From Branchiostoma floridae (lineage: Eukaryota > Chordata > Leptocardii > Amphioxiformes > Branchiostomatidae): a DNA stretch of 64,000 bases. The translations under genes were made by a program, and so were the position numbers. Where the stretch lies: NCBI RefSeq assembly GCF_000003815.2, contig NC_049992.1:12125786-12189785 (forward strand), given 5' to 3'. This document shows, piece after piece, positions 50,801-62,800 of this stretch. The number at the start of each line of letters is the position of its first letter. Within the stretch, counting starts at the first letter, position 1. The notes under the pieces were generated by a model. It ran no database searches and was not told the DNA's origin. It was given only the letters and a program-made list of their open reading frames with translations.

Positions 50801-53800
50801 TGAAGCATCGGTAGTGACAGCCACCACCAGTAAGTATTTACCGTATTTATACTTTTGATCTTTAGCTAGAAGAAGTGACTATCAATATCTCCTTTTGTTT
50901 TATACACATCATACCACAATATACAATTTTCTTTGCTTTCTAGTGTCTCGTGTAAACAATAATCTTACAAATGTAAGATTTTACATGCATCAGAGAAAAT
51001 CATTTTCATGATCTATAGGAGACTTAGAATATCATTACCTCAAATCTTCAACATTTAACAATACAGATGTTTATATATACTAGAGCCCCTTTAATTCCTT
51101 GTAAACTTTAGAGGACATCTCTGATAATTTTTTGTTTGCTTTATCTTACAGCGTTTGCTGCTCCAAACATTACACTCACAAGGAGTGCTCAAGACACCCT
51201 TAACATCAAATGGCAAAGGGAGACTTTTTCATGGGAAGAGACTGCCATTTCCATGGAAATTACCTGTCAGCAAAAGAGACATGGACATTTTGAGGTTACT
51301 ATTGAGATAGATTTACTTATAACTTCCTTTCATCATAAGATTTTCTGCAAGTCTAATAATACACCCAATTTTGTGCCGCATCGTCTTTCTACGTCCAAGA
51401 AATAATGATCTTCGCAAATTTTGTTATAAAGTCATTGTCGGTACTTTTCTGGTGTTGCAAAGCCAACTCAACATTAGTGCTGTGAAAAATGAAGTGAATA
51501 ACAACAGAAAGTACCAATATTTGAGTGGTAAAAGAAAGTAATTTAGTGGAATTAATCAACCAAGAATTTGGTGTATGTAATGATGTTTGTGTTACAATAT
51601 ATTAAGATATTTTAAGTGTACCTTGAAATAACACGATCTAGATAAATGTAGATAATGGAAGACAAAAATCATTGTCATGATTATCTATGGCTTGAATAGG
51701 ATTGGAAGCAATGTGGAGTACTGCTGGTAAATGATGCTGATGGTGAAGTGGCAATGGCCGGGCTGTTTCAAGGAATGGACTACACATTCAGTGTGGAGAG
51801 GAGAATTGGAGATACATTAAGAGGAGAGACTGCAGAAGTATCATCTTATGTTGGTAAGATCTTTGAGAAAAAATCAATAGAGGAGCTTTTTAGTCCACCA
51901 TCAATGTAGAAATCAGTTCACTGTCCATAATATTATCTATTGTTTAGTATGAGAACTTCACCAACTCCAACTATGGAAATTAAAAAATGTGTATGGTCGA
52001 AGTGTATATGTATATGTATATTTGTGCTTTCTTCCTTACAGGTCTCATTTCACCTACAAGTCTATCAGCACTCACAATTGAACCCCAGACTATCACCATA
52101 CGTTGGAGTCTGGACAGGGATGAAGGACCTGTCATTCCAACAGTGGCAGTTAACTGTGCACCAACTTGTGTGGTAAGTGAATTTATCCTTCAATAAACAC
52201 ATGCTGATATTAGTTTGAAAGCTTGACTCTGTTGGTTGAAGTCATTTACTGAAATCTCTAACACAAAAGAAATTGGCAATAATTTTACCAAACAGCACCA
52301 CCAATTGGATATGGATTGAACCAATTTGATCATAGGAACACATGTTTCCTTCAAGCTGACAGTCGCTGCTGTTTAACGGTCAAAACGTCTAATTTCTTTG
52401 TCTTTAGATTACACATAGAAATATGTCTTCATGAATATAACTATACCAGTGTTTTGAATTACTGCGTGCTTCAGGATGTGGAATTGCAATTGAAGGTATG
52501 TGTGATTTTGTCCTTTTCTACAACAACAAGGAAGTCATCCTATTTTGGAAATTCTGTTTCAGGTTCAGCTACTTGATGGGCTATCTGCAGAACTGAGTGG
52601 TCTGCAGGCTGGTACCGATTATTTCATCCTTGTCTGGACAGAGTTCAACGGCCTACAGAGTGATTTAGTAACCCTGACAGTAACAACCTGTAAGTACATA
52701 TCATTTGGTTCTTTGTACTTATCCTGTCCTTGGTACTGAACACCTTCCATGTTGTTCTGCTCTCGGTGCTGAATACCTTAAGCATCATTACATGTCTGTA
52801 TGCCCTCAGAACTGGATACCTTCCATATTGTTCTGTCCTGGGTGCTGAACACCTTCCATATTGTTCTGTCCTTGGTGCTTAATACCTTCTATTTTGCTAT
52901 ATCCTCTATGTCGAACACCTTCCATATTGCCCTCTGTGTTGAATACGTTTCATATTGCCCTGTCCTTGATACTGAATATCTTTCACATTGTGCTGTCCTT
53001 AGCGTTAGATATCTTCCATTTTGTCATGAGCTGATTACTTCCACACTGTTATTCTTGGTGTTGAGTTCCTTCCATATAATCCTGTCCTTGGTGCTGAATA
53101 TCGTTATGCCCTTCATGTTGGATAACTTCCATATTGGGGCTGAATACCTCTACACTTTGGGAAAATATAAGAAATGAATAATGAGGGATGGAGGGAGTGT
53201 ACATGATATTCCTATTGGTGGTGGTAAATACCTTTCATGGTGGAAGGTCATTGATACTTCATGCCTTCAGAACAACCTTGATCCTGATACAAATTTCCAC
53301 TGACAGTGATCTGCTGTAAGTGCTGATAATTTTCAATTCACATCTTACATCTCACTAGGTACTTTTCATTTTCGACACATGTGATACCTCATTGTACACA
53401 TCCATAAACAGTTACAATATGAATAATTAATTATTATACTGGCCAATATTGTATTTATGTAGAATGATTCTTATGGTAAAGATAATATATGAACTTTGCA
53501 CTTCCAGTGATCCCACCGCTATCAGGTCTGCAGGCACCAGAACTGTCATCATCCAGTGTAAAACTCACTTGGGACAGCCCAGCTGTACAGCCAGATTTCT
53601 ACCAGATAACCTATAAGTAAGGCACTATCTAATATCATCCACCTGTCTTTGTTTGTGTATGAGATTAGTATAAAGTCATGCTTTCAGGTAAATCCCACAA
53701 AACTAGTCAAACTATATGTACGCCCTCAGAGCTTGACACCTTCTATATTGTTCTATCCTTGGTGCTGAATACAAAAATTACTTACTGTTTATGAAATAGT

Positions 53801-56800
53801 TCTTGTCATATTCACTTTCTTACACGTCTACACAGCATGCAAAATCTCATCAGACTGAAGAAAGTAAAGTAATGAAAAGCTGTTTTCCACAGGCAGACCT
53901 ATGGAGGAGTTGCTAAGAACGAGACTATAGGTGCCAGTGAAACACAATATGAGCTGAATGGATTTACCAACAAAAATCAACGATACAAATTTGAATTAGC
54001 TCCTGTTATCCATGGAAAAAAGGGTGATGTCTTCACACTTACAGTCTGCTTGGGTATGCAAACTTATTTGTCCTTTCAGGTTCAGGTTGTTCATATATGG
54101 AAATAGTGTGGTTGAAGATTCTTGCAAATTTAAGGAATATAGTATAACATATTTTAATCTACTTTCATAATGCAATGCACCTGATCTTTTTGATAATGGT
54201 GGACATGTGTTGTCAGTTTGTGTTAGTTTCATCAAGTCTTGGTTTTCATAAAGGTATCAATTTTGATCTTATTGGGTTCGAGTTTCTAATTAACATGATT
54301 TTTAAGATCAGATACAAACAAGTTGGTTTTGATTGACAGCTGAAACTGCAAAGCTGAAGGACTTTCAAGTTGGTCATGCCACTGCAACTGAGATTTCTGT
54401 CACGTGGACATCACCCGCTTGTATCGACGTCCGCAGCTATGACCTTTGTGCCATCCCCTTGGATGAAACAGATGAGGGTACGGTTTGCCGACAGGTTTGT
54501 ACTATCGACAATACTAACCTGCATCAATCATTTTGAGGAATTTCATACTTTAGGACTATAAGTTTTGCATTTATATTAATGTGTAAGAGTAACGGTAATT
54601 ACTGTGATGATTGATTTGTGCTCCATTTTGTTGGAAGGTTGATCCAAAAAGCCCCTCTGCAGTCATAGAAGATCTGGTGCCAGGAACCCTGTACTATGTC
54701 AACCTTACGGCACAGATTAGCTTTGTGGTTGGTGGAACTCCAACTGATACTATCAGTGATGCTATATCACAGGCTACAGGTTGGTTTTGTTACATTTCAA
54801 AAGAGAGTTATCAACTTATCACTTGTTGGGTCAATACTGACTGTCAATATTTCTTTGTATGCTGATCGATAATGAATGATTTGTAATTGAACCTGTCGCA
54901 ATGATCATTCAAAAATGAGTTGCCTTTTCAAAGGTAACAATGATCAATTGTCTTCGATACCTTGGACTGTTACTAAATGCACAAAAAATGTATAATGTAA
55001 AGACACACATGTCAAATATTTTACATTCTTCAGTTCCAGAACCACCAACAGAATTCCAGGTCACCAACTTCACTAGCAGAACTGTCTCCCTATCCTGGCA
55101 TCGCCATGGGAACAAGACAAACAGCTTGGACAACCATGGAAAGAAGACAAACAACTCTTCTGCTGTGTACACTGTCAGCTACTACAAGATTGTTGGGCTG
55201 AACGGGACTGAGCCACACAGATTGTCAGTAGGATGGCTTAGCACAGTTAACACATCAGCAGTGGTGGAAGGTCTTACTGATAATACAGAGTACCTCATAA
55301 CAGTGATGACATCAGTCAGTGGGATGCACAGTGGAGAAGTGTCTCTGATAATTCAAACAGGTATAACGTTAATTAGTAACTTATTCCTTTGTGTGCAATT
55401 CTTTACATATAGATTATGACATGAAGTTATTTGGTGTTACTACCCTAGTAGTATTATCCAGTATTTGATTTATCTGCTTCGTTGGTCCCTAACATGCATG
55501 GGTGGGCAGCAGTCGACTAGTCTTCACACCATGCTTCCAGGCAGCCCTGTCATCTGAGTTCACACTGGCATGGCCGCACACATTGATGTCTTTCTTAACA
55601 CACTCCTTTCAAGATTTCCTTGGACTATATTACCTCTTTTGCCAGGTAACTGCAATTTGAGAAAGGACTCACCCTGTTGGCATTGCCAAATAAAAGTTTA
55701 TTTTATTTGTTTATTCATTTTATCTACATTTATCAATTGAGCATTATACAAAAAGCACATTAATTTTGCTTACTATATATACGTTAGGTCTTCTGCTCAA
55801 GGTAACATAAAACAACAAATAATAGTCAAAATCGGCAAAAAGAACTTGCTTATTTATACAACACTAACATACATGTATAACAGAGATTGACAATAAAATA
55901 AATGTTTGAAAAAAAATGTTTGAAATTTTTCTGTAGCTCCTGAGGCAGAGTGGAGTGAGTGGCAGTTTGTCGGCAGCTGTTCTAAGTCCTGTGGTGAGGG
56001 AAGACAGGTGAAGAGGAGGTTGTGTCTCCTGCAAGATGGACAGCATGTACAGAAGTGTGAGGGGAGGAACCAGACTCTGATGGATGTAGAAGAGGATATA
56101 TCGTCCTGCAATAATATATCTTGTCCAGGTAAGTATACAAATCCTTGTCTTCTTGAGGTCATTTTACATGTAGATCAGTCCTACCCAGGGAAAACTTGTC
56201 TTCATGTGCATCACTGTAGCATACATATTTTGATGTACTAGAGTACCAGACTTACAAGTTCTCCAAGGCTCTCAAAGACTTCACAACTGTATGTTACCTG
56301 TAGGAAAAATTTCTTTCTATATGGCATGTAAAGGAAAGGAACAAGCTTTCAACTTTTAATACACTGTACTTTTAATGACTTCAAGAGCTGCTCCATTTTC
56401 AAGATCTTGCAGCCCATCAGGAGGGGAGTTAATTTATTTTAGATTTCTGTGCCCCTGTGTAACTATGATGATTATATCATGGCCTCACCTCTCCCATCTC
56501 AGAGTAGTTAACCCTACTGAATGTTTATGTTCATAGTACATGGAGGGTGGTCATCCTGGTCAAACTTCACAAGCTGCTCAGCAACCTGTAATGGAGGCAG
56601 CCAGACACGGAGCCGTAACTGTTCCAACCCTATCCCCCGACATGGTGGTCGAACCTGTGCAGGGCAACAGTTACAGACTGCTCAGTGCAACCTACAGAGT
56701 TGTCCAGGTTTACTCATTTACTAGTATCATTTAGCAAATGCTACTCATTGTCCACATTCAAAAGAATCATAATTGTCTAATTTATGATTTGAAATGATAT

Positions 56801-59800
56801 CAACCAATAATCTCCAAGCAGATCCTACGGTGCCCTAAGATAGTATCAAAGCTGGCCAAGGAGTGTAGCCGACCAAGGGAGTCAAACGGGCACCTACGGA
56901 AAGTTTGATACTATACATTACGCACCGTGGATCTGGTTCGAGATTAATCAACCAAGTGCAGATCAGAACGCAGTGGTCAGTGATTTGATTTAGTTTTCAT
57001 TTTCTGTTAATCCATCGAACAAAACTTTATTGACAAGCTGATGGCAAAGCACAAAAAGTTTAATTGTATCTTAAGTCAGTGTGTGGCCTTTTCAATCCAG
57101 ACTAAGATTGTTAGCGTTGACTTATCACAGAAGTTAACAATCTTTTTTGCTCTCCCTGAAGTGCCGGTGATATCAGCGTGGATGTCCTGGTCTGCCTTTG
57201 ACGACTGTTCTGAGACCTGTGGTGGTGGACTACAGATCAGGAGAAGACAGTGCAATGGTTCATCATGTGTTGGAGAGGCTGAGGAAATAAGAGAGTGTCA
57301 TGAGGAGCCTTGTCCAGGTTCAGATGTTTGAAAATTTGTTTTTAGTTGTTAAGGTTGTGTGATATTTGTAACATCAAAGCTCTTTAGTAACATTATGTAA
57401 TGATAGATATTCTGACTGTGGCGAAAGAGAGAGAAGACTTAATGAAAAAGAATAATTGACAAGACATTTTTGTGTCTCATATCTAAAACGGTAACATAGG
57501 AAATTTTGTGACATCATGCAACAACAGCTTGCAATGTCATACTTTCACAAGTCAGCATAAGTTCCTCTGTTGCTTTGAATTCTCCTTTCGACTGTGGTCA
57601 AAATCTTCTTTACAGAACTATGCAGATAAAAAAAAATTACTAAATTAATATCACAATGTATGAAACTTTTGAAAACAGTTGACATATTTCTTCCACTCTG
57701 CAGCTAATGGTACATGTATTAAGACCAATAAAATTTCTATTTTTAAAAGTCCATGGAGGATGGTCCATCTGGAGTCTATTCACTGCCTGCACGGTGACCT
57801 GTGGTCCTGGTAACCAGACCAGAACACGCAACTGTACCAACCCTGAACCTGCACTGGGAGGCAATAGCTGTCCTGGAGATGATGATGGACATGGACATGA
57901 AACACAGATCAGGGATTGCTTTTTGAAAGAGTGCCCTGGTATGTTCTTAAAAAATCTTCCCTTATGCAATGTAGATTAAGATAAAGGCTGTGTATTATAT
58001 ACAATGTAGTCTGTCTGGAACTTTGCAGGAATAAGATTTCACAAATGATGTGCAAGAATCTATGATCTGTAAGACTGGCTTCGATGTAATGATAATTATA
58101 ATGCATTGAGTAAAATTGCATGTGAAGATGGTCCAATCTTACTTTTCTTATTAGCTTTTGAATTTTGGCAACATATTTCACTAAAAGATGTGGTAGATTT
58201 ATACCTGTCCAGTACAATGAAAATAGTTTATTTTGACCTTAATGTATAATACCCAACCTTGTTCTACAGCCTTGCCTCCACCACCTACATGGTCTGAATG
58301 GTCTCCATTTGGCCCCTGTTCTGTGAGCTGTGATAATGGCACTCGGCAGAGGCATCGAAATTGTTCATCGGAAAACTGTGAGGGACCTGACATAGATGTC
58401 CAACAGTGTTTCCCATACCCCTGCTATGCAAGTAGGTTTCACAACCCTCTTATTGATTGTCTTGTTGTAACGTCTGTTGTAACAGTACTGTACTTTGCAT
58501 AATTTCCCCATCACAAATTATATATTATGCATGCATCTTAATGTTATTTTGCAATGTGCATTCTCTATAGCCCCTCCCGTAGATGGCATGTGGTCAGCTT
58601 GGTCGGAGTACAGTCAGTGTACGGTAACTTGTGGAGGAGGAGTGATGCAACGTACACGGGAATGTGCGGACCCTTCACCGACACACGGTGGCAGGCCATG
58701 TGAGGGAGACAGAGAGGGTCTCGGGATGGAGGTCCAGTATCTTGCCTGCAATCTAGCAGCCTGCAACGCATCAAGGCCTCCTCCTGACAATGTTGGAAGT
58801 TGGTGTCCTTTTCTTTTACCATAATTACTACTGGAAGGGATAATATGTGCATGTAGCTTTAGATATTGGAATACACAGCCTCGGCAGTTGCTAACATGAT
58901 CTTGGAAATACAACATTATCTTGGAAACAGAATAGCCACACTGAACGCTTAGAAAACCTAACAATATTAAGAATACATAAAGTTTTGCTTAGCAGGAAAC
59001 TTTGAATAGGATTATACTTATAGCCTTCAATTTCATGGGTAATCTAACTAAAATCCTGTTGTTACGTTGACAGTGTGCCCAACAGTGATAGGAACAAACA
59101 ATCAGGCCTGGCCAGAAGCTGCTGCTGGGGCCGTACAAACAGTCATCTGCTATAGAGGTGGGTTAACTTCATAACTTGATCAACATCCGACTTTCTTTAA
59201 ATCTACTAAATAACTCCTCTCTTTTTCCTACCCTTCCACATGGTCTCAAGCACCCATAGCTCACAGACTCATCCTAGTTCTCAAGGTACAGTAGGGCTAA
59301 CGGTGAAGAAAACTGTCTTTCAACGTCTTTATTCATGCTCTATTATATGTATCAATATATAGATAATGTACTTTGTTTATCATCCATGTTTGATAGACTT
59401 GTCACACAACTATACACAAGGAAACAGCTAATTAATGACATGTTGTGTAGTGGCCATAAGTCATTATAATAAGAGAGCTTAATAATGATGATTGACCACT
59501 TCCAGGTGTGGCCAGACGGAAGTGCAGTGAATACTCTCAGTGGGAGGCAGAGGACTTCCAAGACTGTGTGTCTGAGATCATGGCAGAGTTTGTGGATAAG
59601 GTAATACATGTACCAACATATTAGAAAAAGATTTTTAGTGTGTCCTGTGTGTCCAAATCTTATCCAAGTGTGTCCAAGTGTTATGGAGCCTTGATTTAGT
59701 ATTCCAAGATAATAATAAGCAACATGACATTAAATGAGAAACAAGAGAGAGAAACCTAGTGCAAGAGCATCAGTAAGACAGTATTGGGTTCAAGGGTTCT

Positions 59801-62800
59801 GTAGAATACATAGCGTACATTGTGTCTTTTTCTGTTTCAGCTAAATGGACCTCTCCAAGATAATCTAATCCCAGTACAAACAGTCCAAAATTTGGAGGCA
59901 AGCCTGGTAGCTGGGGAAGCCTCAGGGTTTGGGGATGTCAGCGCTGCAGCAAAGGTTATAAAAACACTGTCACAGGGAGACCTTCTCAATGTGGCAGATG
60001 GGACGCTTTCAAATAAAGACACGTTCATAAGGGTATGTGACACTGACATTTTAAGAGCAGATAAGGCCACACCAATTTAATTTCTTGGTTCACGGATTCG
60101 CTCGCTCCTATTTTTTGGGAAAAAAAATAAAAATAAAAATTACCACTCAGCAAATTTTCACCATTAATGAAACCATTCACCAAGTTTCTGGTGTAGCAAA
60201 CATAAAAACTGACACTACTTTTGTAATTTTCAATGAACAGGTGCTGTTACTGTACAGTAATAGTGTTTTTGTACTTTTTTCAAGCTGAAAACTTTTTATT
60301 CTTTATGTTTTGGATTAGCCCTTACCTTTACCCCAACCATTTTACAATTTTTATTTTTATTTCGCCCTCTCGCTCCATATTTTTTATGAAAAAATCCGTG
60401 AACCAAGAAATTAAATTGGTGTGGCCTAACGATAAAAAATAAGCTTCTATCAGATATATCAACTCTGCCATATCCTTTTCAGCTTGAATGAGGCATGAAA
60501 ATTTTAGGAACAGAATGTTTCAAGCGAAATATGGTCCCTACAGTTTGTTACAATTCCGTAAGCTTTTTGTACACTTACTGAGTTTTATCATGTACATTAT
60601 TTTATAGGGGCTTGTTGGAAGTGTTGATTATCTACTACCAGATGAAAATGGAGACTTTTGGCCCACCAGCAAGCAGGTAAGGCTAATGCTGCTGTAGATA
60701 CTTTCCCCCACAATGTAAGTTTTATGCAGCAATTATACTTCATCTGTCAGCAAATACAACATGCAATCTCTTATTTCACATATCTATTAATAAGTGTACA
60801 TGAATCAATGTATAATTTCTGCAAGACTCTGCAATTTGTCTTGCTATTTGAGGACCTGCAATGTAGTGATTGTAAGAAATACCTGACAACCAAGGAGCTA
60901 GGAGTTGGCACTGTCCATGGTGCTGAATATTGGGTTAACATCCTCTGCTGGTTAGCTGATACATGTTGCACCTTATATCTTATAATTCTTAATGTATCTT
61001 GAAGATGCCTTTTTAATATGCTTTTTAAAAAGCAGCAGGATTCACAGTGTTACCATGTAAGAAGTTCATTTTATTATTTATTCTGATAATACATTCACTG
61101 TAAGGAAACAATAGATGACATTATCTGTGAACTATTCCTATACTACAGAAAGATGCAAAGGATCATGTGACGTCACTTATCAACTCAATGGATGATTTTG
61201 GTTCCTCGATTGTGAACTACTTGTCTAATGTCGGAGAGGACTACGTCACAGTGCATAAGAAAAATATAGGTAAGTGTTCCTTTTTCTGCAAGACAGATAA
61301 GCACACACTTAAGATAATGAATTTCAAATAGTTAAATTTGAAGTTGTATATCAATTCTATATTGTTATCTCACTGTTTGAGTTTACTTTCTTTCCTATCT
61401 TGCTGACGAGTTCACATACAAGTAGGGTTACACTTCATCATCATCATTACACTTTTTACATTACACTTAATTCTATCTAATAGTGGCAAATAGAGAAAAA
61501 AAAGCCCCTTAAGTGAGATTTTACATTTGCCATTATATGTTTTGAACTTAAGACTGCAGGGAAAGAGGGAATGCAAACAACTTGTTTATTTTTTGTTGTT
61601 GTTAGAACTGGATGCAGCTGTAGTCCCAGCAAGACAGCTTCTGGAGTCCGTAACACAGCCGAGACCCCCCACATGGGGTCCAGCACCACCGGACAAGAGC
61701 AAGATCACAATTCCAGCAGAGGCCTTTGCTGAAATCTTGACGAGTTATCCAGGTAAGCAAGGACAACAGTTACAAATGTTGCTATTCTTGCATGTGGCCT
61801 AGACAGTGCAAAGGGCTTGACAAGCTAGTATTTTTTTCAATGACATATTTGTTTGTTTAACTCCAGAGGAAGAGGTGAGCAGCATTGGAGTGGTCACTTA
61901 CAAGATGATGCACTTTGACAAGATTTTGGAGAGTAACAACATACAAAGGTGAAGAGCTCTATAGTGCCAGGAAATCTAATGTTATTTCTGTTGTCAGTTG
62001 TGCATAGTTGTATTGTTATGCCTCTAACAAAATGAAGCATTTTATGAATGATGCATAGATTTAATATTTTTGTTAATAACAAGTTAAGATTGAGTTAAGC
62101 TGCTGAAGCTACTATTACCTTTGAGTGTAACATTCTCCAGGCATATCTATGGGAATCGGACATTGAACGGCCCTGTCTTGAGTACCGTCATCTATCCTCC
62201 ACCAAAAGAGGCACTGCTCAATCCTGTTACCATCAAGATACACCACACAAAAGTGAGGCTTTTTGGCATACAGTGTATATGATCATGTTGATTTACATAG
62301 AGGCACTTATTTTTCCTTTGCATTTATGCAGAATTTTCTACATATTAATTTGAGCCTCCTTGCAAACTGGTCATCTCAGAAAGATTACATTTTTTGTCAG
62401 TTTTTTACCTCCTTCTTTGTTGTATTCAGAGCTTGATTACATTTGCACTCATGTCATAATTTTTTAAGATTTATTTTTCTCCACTTGTTGTAGATGGCGA
62501 AGAACCCGCTATGTGTGTACTTGGACTATGAAGACCAAAATCGGTATGTACAATATTCCATGTAGTTGAACATCATTTCCCCTTGTGTGCTATTAAAGCT
62601 ATCGTTTGAGGCAGTGACAACAGTCCCATTTTGAGGTTATTGAAGCTGTTATGGACAGGTGTACTTTCTCTGTGGTTATGAAGAAATCATGGCCAACCAA
62701 TTTTCAAAGTCTGCACAAGTTACTATTCACATCAGAGGCATATTTCACAAAAGCTACCTACTACATTTATAGGAATCATGAAATGTTTTGTTTCTATTCA

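Noticed and set aside
52800-53177. Open frame of 125 codons with repeated FHIVLS-like words
   Set aside because: Reads through the 33-bp minisatellite; no stop because the unit length is a multiple of three.
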